This document shows, one piece after another, positions 30,901 to 46,200 of a DNA stretch of 64,000 bases. A program made the translations under genes and the position numbers. The stretch spans positions 147,782,501 through 147,846,500 of the forward strand of contig CM075347.1 of NCBI GenBank assembly GCA_037693485.1, in the 5' to 3' direction. Each line of letters begins with the position of its first letter. Position 1 is the first letter of the stretch. Source of the DNA: Kitagawia praeruptora (lineage: Eukaryota > Streptophyta > Magnoliopsida > Apiales > Apiaceae). Under the pieces are notes generated by a model. The model was not told the origin of the DNA, did no database searches, and saw nothing but the letters and a program-made list of their open reading frames with translations.

Positions 30901-33900
30901 AATCAAGGAAGGATCAAATCAGAGGATTGGACACGCGGAACAAACGAAGGAATATTCTCTCTGAATCATCAAGCATACTTATTAACTAGGACCTAAGGCA
31001 AGTCTACTAACCGTACTCTTTCGTTCAGAGTATGCATGTTTTAAAATATTTATACTGTATGTTCAAGTAAAATATTATGCTTTCTTAAAAATGAAAATTC
31101 TGCAAAATGCCTTATTTAAACTTGTAAATTCGCGAGAAAACGCTCAAGTCATTTAACCAGTTTTATAACTGCTTTCAACTTATCGTAAGCATGTGATTTT
31201 ATCCATTGTTATGAAAGTTTACAATTACTCTTATTCCCTACAAGAACTGTTTTACATTTCTTTCATGATTATGACACGCTTTAATATTAATTGGAAATAT
31301 GAATCCCTTTTGTTTGAATATCCTTATCATATTGGAACGCCCTTTTTGACCGAGGCGCCGGTCCCCCCTTTCATATTTATATTAAGGCCTGTGTGTGCCT
31401 AAGGATCCTTCACATTTGATGAACACCGTATTGGATATACGGGTTCGGAGCTCTGACGTGGGCTGATCACCCAGCTTTGCTCGTAGCGTCTTATCGTAGT
31501 TCCAATCTTTGATGGTTATTCCTTGTGAAATTCATTTTTCATTATTGAGAATCAAATCTCGAATCTTTTTATTGAATTGTTCTATATTAATTCGAGATTC
31601 AGATTGTCGCTGGAGCATTTGTTGCACAGTGACGGTTAAAATCGAGAATGAGTTGAGATCTTCTTTGTGAATTTCTTAAATGTTGTCTCTTAGTAGCTGA
31701 AGCATCTGTTGCTCAGTTATTCAAAGTTTTTATCGAAAGTCGCTATAAAAATTGTTGAGATGGATATCAAAATCTTTTTAATTAAGCTGTCGAGGTGAAT
31801 TCCTTATTGAATTCTGTAACTCTCTTTTCTATTGAAAAATATTCGTTATAAACATTTCGAAAATGGTATCATCCACAAGTTGGATTTTTAAAACCTTCAA
31901 AGTTTTCTAAAAGTATTTTAGTATACTCTATTATATACTTGTTGAGCGCCTCTTTCGATTTATTTTGGGATTTATGAATTTTTTTAAATGAGTTTATCAA
32001 GAATATTTCTTTATAGAGATCACTTCTTGTAAAATCCATATCTTCTTAAATAATGACTTCAAAAATATTTTAAAAAATACCTTGAGGAATGTGATGTTGT
32101 GTTTTAAATACATGTGCAAATATTTTTTATTTTCGACACAATCTATTCATTAATTTGGATTTTAGAATGAGTTTACAAAGCATATTTCATTTTAAAGCCT
32201 ACTTCTTGTTAATACCGTACCTAAAGAATTTCTTGTCCCAAAATTATTATTTTTAAAAGATTTGAGTTATTAAAATAATTCGTAAAATTATTTATTAAAT
32301 TATTTTAGGGTTTTTAAAAATATAATAGATTTATTGGTTCGTTAGTTAATTAATTAATTAACGGAATTTGGTTCGTAGTCGATACATTTTAGGGGGAGTA
32401 TAAAAAGAAAAAGATAGGGTTTTCTCCTCATTTTAGAGCAGCCCCCATCTCTTCTTTCTCTCCTTTCTCTCTCATCTCTTTCATCTCTCTCATTTTCTCT
32501 CACTTGTTCTTCAAGATCAAACCATATTTTCTTATGATTTTGATTCCCAAACGATGACATATATATACTCAAATCGAACCTCTCTTCACCCTCTACACAT
32601 CTATGTCTTCAAATTTCAGATCCAAACACTTTTATTTTCGGGTGTATGTATGTATTGATCCTAGAGGGCTTGAAACTTACATGCAAGTGTTATTAAGTGT
32701 TTAATTGTTGTTAATTGGTGATGGGTTGCTAATTAAATCGAGTTTGGAGGTGTGTTTGATTGAGGTACCGAGTTTGAGGCCACCACCGAACCATCACCAC
32801 CATCGGAGATGGTCTCCATGAGATCCGGTGGGTTGGATTCTTGTATTTAAATGTTTATTTGTGTTAGTTGTGATACTAATTAGTGAATTTTGCTAAGAAT
32901 TTTACATGCATGTCATTTTTGAAAAGAGGGCTTTTAGTTCTAAACTTGTAAATCATAAGTTTGAAGTGGGTTAGAGTTAAAATGATGTTATTGATGATTT
33001 TTGTGAGTAATTGGGATTGCATGTTATTTTTGATTAAGGGTTTTGAGTTTTCAAATCTTATAAATCATGATTTTAGATTGGTTAGCCTTGGGTTAATGTT
33101 CTTGGTGATTTTTGTGAAAGATTTTGAGATGTATGTTGATTTTTCTAGTTGCATGTTGGTTTCTTTGATTTTTAATCCAAGTTACAAGGATTTTGTGTGT
33201 TAAGTTAGTTGTCCAGAAATTTTCCAGCAACTGTCCTGTTTTACTCTGTTTATTCGAGACTGTTAAATCCTGTTCTGGGCAGTAGTCTCTTGATGAAAAT
33301 TGTTCTATTTGGAGTCTAGTTTGTGTAGGAGAAAACGGTGCATCATTTGAGTTAACGAGCTAGGGGAAAATGTTGTTTTAGTAAAACTTGCGCAGAACAG
33401 AGTAATCTCTCGGGTTACTGATTTTGGAGCCATTTTTCACTCACTTAACCTTTCTGTTTTAAGCTGAAATTTTTATGGTTGCTAGAGGGATGGTTCAGGG
33501 TGATCCCATAAAATTTTCATGTTAAAATCTTGATTTTTCAATTTACTAAAAATGTTTTAGTGTGAGTTTTACTAAACCAACAGCTCTGTTTTTAAACTAA
33601 CTTTGGGTCTATACCTAGCTTGGACAAACTGATATTTTCAATTCAAAGTTTTTATGTTAGAAATGCATAAGGTTCAGGTTTGTAATAAAAGAGGTTTTGT
33701 GTTCAAATGATAGTTTTCCAATTTATGATAATTGTTAGAGTGCAAGTTGCGCAGAATTTACAAAACTGTTTTCTATTAAGTTTGGGTTGGTACTTGACCT
33801 AGTTAAAATGATCATTTCGAACTAAAACTTTTACGTTAGGTAGATATAACATTCGAGATGATGTTAGAAAAAGGTTTCATGTTAAAGTGTTGATTTTGTT

Positions 33901-35859
33901 TAATTTATTAAATATTGTTAAAGCATGGAATTCTATTTGAGTGTTTTGTTTAAGTATGCAATATGGACTTGAGTTTTTGGTCATTAACATCTTATATGTT
34001 CAAATGTGATGATTTATGTTATCAAAGAATTTGAGTGCAAAGGTTTCTAATTGTGATTGAAATTGTGATTTAAGATTGTCGGGCAAAGAGCCCTTATTTT
34101 GTTAAAGATATTAAGTGTATATTGATGGTTGTTTTGAGGTGTTGTATACACCGTGAAGTGCTTTATAGTAATATTTGTGATTAAGTTAAATGTGTTAGAG
34201 TGTGTGTAATACCGTCGGTAGACCGTATGTTTAATCCGAGGATTGAAGTATCGCCTTGTGTTAACTATAGAATCGACGTGTGGACTCGATCGGGGTGAAT
34301 CAGACTCGTGGAAATCGCAAGTGCATCGAATCAAGGAAGGATCAAATCAGAGGATTGGACACGCGGAACAAACGAAGGAATATTCTCTCTGAATCATCAA
34401 GCATACTTATTAACTAGGACCTAAGGCAAGTCTACTAACCGTACTCTTTCGTTCAGAGTATGCATGTTTTAAAATATTTATACTGTATGTTCAAGTAAAA
34501 TATTATGCTTTCTTAAAAATGAAAATTCTGCAAAATGCCTTATTTAAACTTGTAAATTCGCGAGAAAACGCTCAAGTCATTTAACCAGTTTTATAACTGC
34601 TTTCAACTTATCGTAAGCATGTGATTTTATCCATTGTTATGAAAGTTTACAATTACTCTTATTCCCTACAAGAACTGTTTTACATTTCTTTCATGATTAT
34701 GACACGCTTTAATATTAATTGGAAATATGAATCCCTTTTGTTTGAATATCCTTATCATATTGGAACGCCCTTTTTGACCGAGGCGCCGGTCCCCCCTTTC
34801 ATATTTATATTAAGGCCTGTGTGTGCCTAAGGATCCTTCACATTTGATGAACACCGTATTGGATATACGGGTTCGGAGCTCTGACGTGGGCTGATCACCC
34901 AGCTTTGCTCGTAGCGTCTTATCGTAGTTCCAATCTTTGATGGTTATTCCTTGTGAAATTCATTTTTCATTATTGAGAATCAAATCTCGAATCTTTTTAT
35001 TGAATTGTTCTATATTAATTCGAGATTCAGATTGTCGCTGGAGCATTTGTTGCACAGTGACGGTTAAAATCGAGAATGAGTTGAGATCTTCTTTGTGAAT
35101 TTCTTAAATGTTGTCTCTTAGTAGCTGAAGCATCTGTTGCTCAGTTATTCAAAGTTTTTATCGAAAGTCGCTATAAAAATTGTTGAGATGGATATCAAAA
35201 TCTTTTTAATTAAGCTGTCGAGGTGAATTCCTTATTGAATTCTGTAACTCTCTTTTCTATTGAAAAATATTCGTTATAAACATTTCGAAAATGGTATCAT
35301 CCACAAGTTGGATTTTTAAAACCTTCAAAGTTTTCTAAAAGTATTTTAGTATACTCTATTATATACTTGTTGAGCGCCTCTTTCGCTCATTCTTGCTTTT
35401 GTTTTAAATCTTATTTTACAGAGATAGATAGTTGATGCGGTTGACTTAGTTTAGCTCGGAGCAGGGCAAGTCATGGATCGAGTTGGTGTTTGGCTCAGAG
35501 CAATTCTGTCTTTTTAGTTAGTCTACTAGATGTTTAGTTAGACTGGTATGGTGTTCATATTCTTGTGTTGTAATATTTGTTGTATTAGAATATTTTGGTT
35601 GTTGTATACCTTATATCAAGGTGATACCAACGGCATAAGATTGTATAAGAGATTGTTGTAATAAGAGTTGTAAGTTAATAAAAGAAGTTATTATTATGTT
35701 TTGGATTTCTTGTTTCCAAGTCTATAACCTGAAAAGATTCTTGGTAGTTTGGGGTCGGATGTCATGTGTTAGATATAATATTGGCAGGTGATTGTTTGGT
35801 TATTAAGGTTTTCCGCAGTAGCGACCCATATCCCTGACCCCGGATTTGGGGGCGTTACA
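27935..35859 (+). repeat. LTR copy 2 with a 3,428-bp internal tandem duplication
   Basis: It is 7,925 bp long where normal copies are about 4,495 bp; the difference is 3,428 bp. The segment about 28,534-31,961 is repeated at 31,962-35,389. At the junction, gcgcctctttcg runs directly into atttattttggg, where other copies continue ctcattcttg. Both halves are almost identical. Each half contains a TATA-like gagtataaaaag and a CT-rich block (29,015-29,080 and 32,443-32,508) that could be the LTR promoter and transcript leader. Confidence 0.9.
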
Positions 35860-37286
35860 GTTTGGTATCAGAGCTAAGGTTATAGAAACTAGAAACAAGA
35901 GAGAGCGTAGGATTATATATATAGTTATGTGAGGGTGTCTGAACTCACATAGAGTTTGTGTTGGACTATCGGATATAGTTCCAATGAGTAAGTCGAGATT
36001 AGGATTTTACCTTAGGATGATGGTTCCGAGTCGAGTAGAATTCTTTATGATTGGAGATCGTGGCAGTAGAGTCCTTAGAGGCTATTGTGAGTTGTTATCG
36101 GCATAGAGTATCGTGTATCTTAAGACGTTGCAAAGAGAGTTTAGAATTGATCGATCATTCGTCGGAGGAGCCGACAGAGGATGCATCTGTGGAGATCGGG
36201 GCAATATTTTTTTTCATCTATAATTTATTTGATACTCCTTCACTGGAGGATTGTGTTAGAAGATATATTCCATCTTCTAAGATACAGTTCTTTTAAATAC
36301 TTGTATTCACCCGAATGTTGGGTTTCGATTGTGTCAGAGGCTGTCATGATACCTATTTTTCAGGTTTTCTGAGACCCTGATAGCTTTGTTCAAATTGAAC
36401 TTCCGCCTTAATTTTTCTTAGGGTGGATAAAAATTTATTCGTGGTACAACACTACTTGCTCGTCATGTGTTAGTATCCTCTCCCGTTAAATCTTTCTTTC
36501 GGGGAAAGCACCTTTGGAATTTGCTTAGTTTTTTCCAAGGTGTGCGTTGGAAAGTTTCTTGTTGTAAGATGATATTCATTTCTTTAATCAGAAAATTTCT
36601 TTTCAAAACTCCTTACTCTAACTGAGACAAACAACCCTATTATATAGGGGACACAAGGACTAACTGTCTGTGTGATAGAAGTTGGATGGGACGCCATCAC
36701 TTGTGTGTTGTGCAATACAAGAAGGCTAATTACCTTTAGTAATGTCTTACCTAAGACACGCAACGTTGAGTTTCTTAAGATCATATTGATCTCTCAGTAA
36801 TTCTTTTGTAACCTTTAATGGTTGCCTAAAGCTTTTTAATCATGATCACATTGTGTGACATTCAGATTGATAAGGAATCTCTTTTATTCAAAGATTCCAT
36901 CATTTCAGTTGTTTCCATTATTCTTTTGTGTCTTAACGAATGGCGACATGGTGTTCGTGTTCTAGCGTTGTTGCTCGGTAAACAGTTGAATAAGAAATAA
37001 ATCGAGATCTTTCGATTGTTAGGTTCCTCGATCGACATTGTACGTTGAAAGTGGAAATCGTGGCGATTAGGGACTTCTCGATATTCTTTTCACAAGTTTA
37101 ACCCGAAGCACTATGGAAATGAAGAACTGAAGAGGTGTGTACCAAATCGTCTGAGTCACGAGATAGCGAAGTTGCGGGGATTTCCGTAGGCCTTGGGAAT
37201 TTCAGTCGGAGGGAAGCGGTGCGTCTTAGAACCTCGTTCTTTCTTCTGCGGATTCCAGGCACGGAATCCTGTTAAGGAGGGAAGAT
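35860..37286 (+). mobile_element. Internal region 2, non-coding (1,427 bp)
   Basis: Same length and content as internal region 1, with only a few substitutions visible, for example near 36,546 and 37,258. It begins with the tRNA-Met type site and ends in the purine tract. No coding domain is seen. Confidence 0.85.
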
Positions 37287-40200
37287 TATAACAACCCGAA
37301 TTTTCAAAATAAAAATATTATTATTATTTTGCGTCGATCGATAGTTGTGATGATAGAAGAGAATAGTTAAATATTATTTTATAATATTTATTTGATTATG
37401 GCGCATTTATGTGATTAAATGTTGTTTGTGTGTGAATGAGTGGAAAATTGATTTGTTTTAAATTTTGTGAATTAAGTCAGTTAGACTTAACTGCCTAAGT
37501 GATTATGTAAGTTATCTCAATTAAGTTGATATGTCTATGTGACTTATATGTGAACTTGTATGATTAAATGAGCTTGTATGAATTTTTAATGCATTTAAAA
37601 TGATATTTCTAAATGCTGTTTAATTTTTCTAAAATTATTGAAGCATCGAAAAATCATGAAATCTTCTTAATAATGTTTCTACATGATTTAGAGACTTTTT
37701 AAAAATACAAGTTTATTTTATTTGGGCTCCAATAATTTTTAGAGATTTTTAAAGCATGAATTTCTTTTTAGATAAATTATCTTGTAAAATCTCTAGTTTA
37801 ATAATTACAAATCATAAAAATATATTTTTGGTATGTATGTGTTCCTGATTTTATACTCTTGATTATAAAAATAAGAGTTTGATTTATTTTGGGATTTATG
37901 AATTTTTTTAAATGAGTTTATCAAGAATATTTCTTTATAGAGATCACTTCTTGTAAAATCCATATCTTCTTAAATAATGACTTCAAAAATATTTTAAAAA
38001 ATACCTTGAGGAATGTGATGTTGTGTTTTAAATACATGTGCAAATATTTTTTATTTTCGACACAATCTATTCATTAATTTGGATTTTAGAATGAGTTTAC
38101 AAAGCATATTTCATTTTAAAGCCTACTTCTTGTTAATACCGTACCTAAAGAATTTCTTGTCCCAAAATTATTATTTTTAAAAGATTTGAGTTATTAAAAT
38201 AATTCGTAAAATTATTTATTAAATTATTTTAGGGTTTTTAAAAATATAATAGATTTATTGGTTCGTTAGTTAATTAATTAATTAACGGAATTTGGTTCGT
38301 AGTCGATACATTTTAGGGGGAGTATAAAAAGAAAAAGATAGGGTTTTCTCCTCATTTTAGAGCAGCCCCCATCTCTTCTTTCTCTCCTTTCTCTCTCATC
38401 TCTTTCATCTCTCTCATTTTCTCTCACTTGTTCTTCAAGATCAAACCATATTTTCTTATGATTTTGATTCCCAAACGATGACATATATATACTCAAATCG
38501 AACCTCTCTTCACCCTCTACACATCTATGTCTTCAAATTTCAGATCCAAACACTTTTATTTTCGGGTGTATGTATGTATTGATCCTAGAGGGCTTGAAAC
38601 TTACATGCAAGTGTTATTAAGTGTTTAATTGTTGTTAATTGGTGATGGGTTGCTAATTAAATCGAGTTTGGTGGTGTGTTTGATTGAGGTACCGAGTTTG
38701 AGGCCACCACCGAACCATCACCACCATCGGAGATGGTCTCCATGAGATCCGGTGGGTTGGATTCTTGTATTTAAATGTTTATTTGTGTTAGTTGTGATAC
38801 TAATTAGTGAATTTTGCTAAGAATTTTACATGCATGTCATTTTTGAAAAGAGGGCTTTTAGTTCTAAACTTGTAAATCATAAGTTTGAAGTGGGTTAGAG
38901 TTAAAATGATGTTATTGATGATTTTTGTGAGTAATTGGGATTGCATGTTATTTTTGATTAAGGGTTTTGAGTTTTCAAATCTTATAAATCATGATTTTAG
39001 ATTGGTTAGCCTTGGGTTAATGTTCTTGGTGATTTTTGTGAAAGATTTTGAGATGTATGTTGATTTTTCTAGTTGCATGTTGGTTTCTTTGATTTTTAAT
39101 CCAAGTTACAAGGATTTTGTGTGTTAAGTTAGTTGTCCAGAAATTTTCCAGCAACTGTCCTGTTTTACTCTGTTTATTCGAGACTGTTAAATCCTGTTCT
39201 GGGCAGTAGTCTCTTGATGAAAATTGTTCTATTTGGAGTCTAGTTTGTGTAGGAGAAAACGGTGCATCATTTGAGTTAACGAGCTAGGAGAAAATGTTGT
39301 TTTAGTAAAACTTGCGCAGAACAGAGTAATCTCTCGGGTTACTGATTTTGGAGCCATTTTTCACTCACTTAACCTTTCTGTTTTAAGCTGAAATTTTTAT
39401 GGTTGCTAGAGGGATGGTTCAGGGTGATCCCATAAAATTTTCATGTTAAAATCTTGATGTTTCAATTTACTAAAAATGTTTTAGTGTGAGTTTTACTAAA
39501 CCAACAGCTCTGTTTTTAAACTAACTTTGGGTCTATACCTAGCTTGGACAAACTGATATTTTCAATTCAAAGTTTTTATGTTAGAAATGCATAAGGTTCA
39601 GGTTTGTAATAAAAGAGGTTTTGTGTTCAAATGATAGTTTTCCAATTTATGATAATTGTTAGAGTGCAAGTTGCGCAGAATTTACAAAACTGTTTTCTAT
39701 TAAGTTTGGGTTGGTACTTGACCTAGTTAAAATGATCATTTCGAACTAAAACTTTTACGTTAGGTAGATATAACATTCGAGATGATGTTAGAAAAAGGTT
39801 TCATGTTAAAGTGTTGATTTTGTTTAATTTATTAAATATTGTTAAAGCATGGAATTCTATTTGAGTGTTTTGTTTAAGTATGCAATATGGACTTGAGTTT
39901 TTGGTCATTAACATCTTATATGTTCAAATGTGATGATTTATGTTATCAAAGAATTTGAGTGCAAAGGTTTCTAATTGTGATTGAAATTGTGATTTAAGAT
40001 TGTCGGGCAAAGAGCCCTTATTTTGTTAAAGATATTAAGTGTATATTGATGGTTGTTTTGAGGTGTTGTATACACCGTGAAGTGCTTTATAGTAATATTT
40101 GTGATTAAGTTAAATGTGTTAGAGTGTGTGTAATACCGTCGGTAGACCGTATGTTTAATCCGAGGATTGAAGTATCGCCTTGTGTTAACTATAGAATCGA

Positions 40201-41780
40201 CGTGTGGACTCGATCGGGGTGAATCAGACTCGTGGAAATCGCAAGTGCATCGAATCAAGGAAGGATCAAATCAGAGGATTGGACACGCGGAACAAACGAA
40301 GGAATATTCTCTCTGAATCATCAAGCATACTTATTAACTAGGACCTAAGGCAAGTCTACTAACCGTACTCTTTCGTTCAGAGTATGCATGTTTTAAAATA
40401 TTTATACTGTATGTTCAAGTAAAATATTATGCTTTCTTAAAAATGAAAATTCTGCAAAATGCCTTATTTAAACTTGTAAATTCGCGAGAAAACGCTCAAG
40501 TCATTTAACCAGTTTTATAACTGCTTTCAACTTATCGTAAGCATGTGATTTTATCCATTGTTATGAAAGTTTACAATTACTCTTATTCCCTACAAGAACT
40601 GTTTTACATTTCTTTCATGATTATGACACGCTTTAATATTTATTGGAAATGTGAATCCCTTTCGTTTGAATATCCTTATCATATTGGAACGCCCTTTTTG
40701 ACCGAGGCGCCGGTCCCCCCTTTCATATTTATATTAAGGCCTGTGTGTGCCTAAGGATCCTTCACATTTGATGAACACCGTATTGGATATACGGGTTCGG
40801 AGCTCTGACGTGGGCTGATCACCCAGCTTTGCTCGTAGCGTCTTATCGTAGTTCCAATCTTTGATGGTTATTCCTTGTGAAATTCATATTTCATTATTGA
40901 GAATCAAATCTCGAATCTTTTTATTGAATTGTTCTATATTAATTCGAGATTCAGATTGTCGCTGGAGCATTTGTTGCACAGTGACGGTTAAAATCGAGAA
41001 TGAGTTGAGATCTTCTTTGTGAATTTCTTAAATGTTGTCTCTTAGTAGCTGAAGCATCTGTTGCTCAGTTATTCAAAGTTTTTATCGAAAGTCGCTATAA
41101 AAATTGTTGAGATGGATATCAAAATCTTTTTAATTAAGCTGTCGAGGTGAATTCCTTATTGAATTCTGTAACTCTCTTTTCTATTGAAAAATATTCGTTA
41201 TAAACATTTCGAAAATGGTATCATCCACAAGTTGGATTTTTAAAACCTTCAAAGTTTTCTAAAAGTATTTTAGTATACTCTATTATATACTTGTTGAGCG
41301 CCTCTTTCGCTCATTCTTGCTTTTGTTTTAAATCTTATTTTACAGAGATAGATAGTTGATGCGGTTGACTTAGTTTAGCTCGGAGCAGGGCAAGTCATGG
41401 ATCGAGTTGGTGTTTGGCTCAGAGCAATTCTGTCTTTTTAGTTAGTCTACTAGATGTTTAGTTAGACTGGTATGGTGTTCATATTCTTGTGTTGTAATAT
41501 TTATTGTATTAGAATATTTTGGTTGTTGTATACCTTATATCAAGGTGATACCAACGGCATAAGATTGTATAAGAGATTGTTGTAATAAGAGTAAGTTAAT
41601 AAAAGAAGTTATTATTATGTTTTGGATTTCTTGTTTCCAAGTCTATAACCTGAAAAGATTCTTGGTAGTTTGGGGTCGGATGTCATGTGTTAGATATAAT
41701 ATTGGCAGGTGATTGTTTGGTTATTAAGGTTTTCCGCAGTAGCGACCCATATCCCTGACCCCGGATTTGGGGGCGTTACA
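37287..41780 (+). repeat. LTR copy 3, complete (4,494 bp)
   Basis: It starts TATAACAACCCGAATTTTC and ends GGGGGCGTTACA, so the ends are imperfect inverted repeats (compare TGTAAC and GTTACA). The G at the usual second position of TG is an A here in all copies. The TATA-like gagtataaaaag lies near 38,320 with a CT-rich leader after it. Two short frames recur in each LTR but look non-coding. Confidence 0.88.
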
Positions 41781-43207
41781 GTTTGGTATCAGAGCTAAGG
41801 TTATAGAAACTAGAAACAAGAGAGAGCGTAGGATTATATATATAGTTATGTGAGGGTGTCTGAACTCACATAGAGTTTGTGTTGGACTATCGGATATAGT
41901 TCCAATGAGTAAGTCGAGATTAGGATTTTACCTTAGGATGATGGTTCCGAGTCGAGTAGAATTCTTTATGATTGGAGATCGTGGCAGTAGAGTCCTTAGA
42001 GGCTATTGTGAGTTGTTATCGGCATAGAGTATCGTGTATCTTAAGACGTTGCAAAGAGAGTTTAGAATTGATCGATCATTCGTCGGAGGAGCCGACAGAG
42101 GATGCATCTGTGGAGATCGGGGCAATATTTTTTTTCATCTATAATTTATTTGATACTCCTTCACTGGAGGATTGTGTTAGAAGATATATTCCATCTTCTA
42201 AGATACAGTTCTTTTAAATACTTGTATTCACCCGAATGTTGGGTTTCGATTGTGTCAGAGGCTGTCATGATACCTATTTTTCAGGTTTTCTGAGACCCTG
42301 ATAGCTTTGTTAAAATTGAACTTCCGCCTTAATTTTTCTTAGGGTGGATAAAAATTTATTCGTGGTACAACACTACTTGCTCGTCATGTGTTAGTATCCT
42401 CTCCCGTTAAATCTTTCTTTCGGGGAAAGCACCTTTGGAATTTGCTTAGTTTTTTCCAAGGTGTGCGTTGGAAAGTTTCTTGTTGTAAGATGATATTCAT
42501 TTCTTTAATCAGAAAATTTCTTTTCAAAACTCCTTACTCTAACTGAGACAAACAACCCTATTATATAGGGGACACAAGGACTAACTGTCTGTGTGATAGA
42601 AGTTGGATGGGACGCCATCACTTGTGTGTTGTGCAATACAAGAAGGCTAATTACCTTTAGTAATGTCTTACCTAAGACACGCAACGTTGAGTTTCTTAAG
42701 ATCATATTGATCTCTCAGTAATTCTTTTGTAACCTTTAATGGTTGCCTAAAGCTTTTTAATCATGATCACATTGTGTGACATTCAGATTGATAAGGAATC
42801 TCTTTTATTCAAAGATTCCATCATTTCAGTTGTTTCCATTATTCTTTTGTGTCTTAACGAATGGCGACATGGTGTTCGTGTTCTAGCGTTGTTGCTCGGT
42901 AAACAGTTGAATAAGAAATAAATCGAGATCTTTCGATTGTTAGGTTCCTCGATCGACATTGTACGTTGAAAGTGGAAATCGTGGCGATTAGGGACTTCTC
43001 GATATTCTTTTCACAAGTTTAACCCGAAGCACTATGGAAATGAAGAACTGAAGAGGTGTGTACCAAATCGTCTGAGTCACGAGATAGCGAAGTTGCGGGG
43101 ATTTCCGTAGGCCTTGGGAATTTCAGTCGGAGGGAAGCGGTGCGTCTTAGAACCTCGTTCTTTCTTCTGCGGATTCCGGGGACGGAATCCTGTTAAGGAG
43201 GGAAGAT
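41781..43207 (+). mobile_element. Internal region 3, non-coding (1,427 bp)
   Basis: It has the same structure as the other two internal regions, from primer-binding site to purine tract, with few differences. No coding domain is seen. Confidence 0.85.
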
Positions 43208-46200
43208 TATAACAACCCGAATTTTCAAAATAAAAATATTATTATTATTTTGCGTCGATCGATAGTTTTGATGATAGAAGAGAATAGTTAAATATTATTT
43301 TATAATATTTATTTGATTATGGCGCATTTATGTGATTAAATGTTGTTTGTGTGTGAATGAGTGGAAAATTGATTTGTTTTAAATTTTGTGAATTAAGTCA
43401 GTTAGACTTAACTGCCTAAGTGATTATGTAAGTTATCTCAATTAAGTTGATATGTCTATGTGACTTATATGTGAACTTGTATGATTAAATGAGCTTGTAT
43501 GAATTTTTAATGCATTTAAAATGATATTTCTAAATGCTGTTTAATTTTTCTAAAATTATTGAAGCATCGAAAAATCATGAAATCTTCTTAATAATGTTTC
43601 TACATGATTTAGAGACTTTTAAAAATACAAGTTTATTTTATTTGGGCTCCAATAATTTTTAGAGATTTTTAAAGCATGAATTTCTTTTTAGATAAATTAT
43701 CTTGTAAAATCTCTAGTTTAATAATTACAAATCATAAAAATATATTTTTGGTATGTATGTGTTCCTGATTTTATACTCTTGATTATAAAAATAAGAGTTT
43801 GATTTATTTTGGGATTTATGAATTTTTTTAAATGAGTTTATCAAGAATATTTCTTTATAGAGATCACTTCTTGTAAAATCCATATCTTCTTAAATAATGA
43901 CTTCAAAAATATTTTAAAAAATACCTTGAGGAATGTGATGTTGTGTTTTAAATACATGTGCAAATATTTTTTATTTTCGACACAATCTATTCATTAATTT
44001 GGATTTTAGAATGAGTTTACAAAGCATATTTCATTTTAAAGCCTACTTCTTGTTAATACCGTACCTAAAGAATTTCTTGTCCCAAAATTATTATTTTTAA
44101 AAGATTTGAGTTATTAAAATAATTCGTAAAATTATTTATTAAATTATTTTAGGGTTTTTAAAAATATAATAGATTTATTGGTTCGTTAGTTAATTAATTA
44201 ATTAACGGAATTTGGTTCGTAGTCGATACATTTTAGGGGGAGTATAAAAAGAAAAAGATAGGGTTTTCTCCTCATTTTAGAGCAGCCCCCATCTCTTCTT
44301 TCTCTCCTTTCTCTCTCATCTCTTTCATCTCTCTCATTTTCTCTCACTTGTTCTTCAAGATCAAACCATATTTTCTTATGATTTTGATTCCCAAACGATG
44401 ACATATATATACTCAAATCGAACCTCTCTTCACCCTCTACACATCTATGTCTTCAAATTTCAGATCCAAACACTTTTATTTTCGGGTGTATGTATGTATT
44501 GATCCTAGAGGGCTTGAAACTTACATGCAAGTGTTATTAAGTGTTTAATTGTTGTTAATTGGTGATGGGTTGCTAATTAAATCGAGTTTGGAGGTGTGTT
44601 TGATTGAGGTACCGAGTTTGAGGCCACCACCGAACCATCACCACCATCGGAGATGGTCTCCATGAGATCCGGTGGGTTGGATTCTTGTATTTAAATGTTT
44701 ATTTGTGTTAGTTGTGATACTAATTAGTGAATTTTGCTAAGAATTTTACATGCATGTCATTTTTGAAAAGAGGGCTTTTAGTTCTAAACTTGTAAATCAT
44801 AAGTTTGAAGTGGGTTAGAGTTAAAATGATGTTATTGATGATTTTTGTGAGTAATTGGGATTGCATGTTATTTTTGATTAAGGGTTTTGAGTTTTCAAAT
44901 CTTATAAATCATGATTTTAGATTGGTTAGCCTTGGGTTAATGTTCTTGGTGATTTTTGTGAAAGATTTTGAGATGTATGTTGATTTTTCTAGTTGCATGT
45001 TGGTTTCTTTGATTTTTAATCCAAGTTACAAGGATTTTGTGTGTTAAGTTAGTTGTCCAGAAATTTTCCAGCAACTGTCCTGTTTTACTCTGTTTATTCG
45101 AGACTGTTAAATCCTGTTCTGGGCAGTAGTCTCTTGATGAAAATTGTTCTATTTTGAGTCTAGTTTGTGTAGGAGAAAACGGTGCATCATTTGAGTTAAC
45201 GAGCTAGGAGAAAATGTTGTTTTAGTAAAACTTGCGCAGAACAGAGTAATCTCTCGGGTTACTGATTTTGGAGCCATTTTTCACTCACTTAACCTTTCTG
45301 TTTTAAGCTGAAATTTTTATGGTTGCTAGAGGGATGGTTCAGGGTGATCCCATAAAATTTTCATGTTAAAATCTTGATTTTTCAATTTACTAAAAATGTT
45401 TTAGTGTGAGTTTTACTAAACCAACAGCTCTGTTTTTAAACTAACTTTGGGTCTATACCTAGCTTGGACAAACTGATATTTTCAATTCAAAGTTTTTATG
45501 TTAGAAATGCATAAGGTTCAGGTTTGTAATAAAAGAGGTTTTGTGTTCAAATGATAGTTTTCCAATTTATGATAATTGTTAGAGTGCAAGTTGCGCAGAA
45601 TTTACAAAACTGTTTTCTATTAAGTTTGGGTTGGTACTTGACCTAGTTAAAATGATCATTTCGAACTAAAACTTTTACGTTAGGTAGATATAACATTCGA
45701 GATGATGTTAGAAAAAGGTTTCATGTTAAAGTGTTGATTTTGTTTAATTTATTAAATATTGTTAAAGCATGGAATTCTATTTGAGTGTTTTGTTTAAGTA
45801 TGCAATATGGACTTGAGTTTTTGGTCATTAACATCTTATATGTTCAAATGTGATGATTTATGTTATCAAAGAATTTGAGTGCAAAGGTTTCTAATTGTGA
45901 TTGAAATTGTGATTTAAGATTGTCGGGCAAAGAGCCCTTATTTTGTTAAAGATATTAAGTGTATATTGATGGTTGTTTTGAGGTGTTGTATACACCGTGA
46001 AGTGCTTTATAGTAATATTTGTGATTAAGTTAAATGTGCTAGAGTGTGTGTAATACCGTCGGTAGACCGTATGTTTAATCCGAGGATTGAAGTATCGCCT
46101 TGTGTTAACTATAGAATCGACGTGTGGACTCGATCGGGGTGAATCAGACTCGTGGAAATCGCAAGTGCATCGAATCAAGGAAGGATCAAATCAGAGGATT

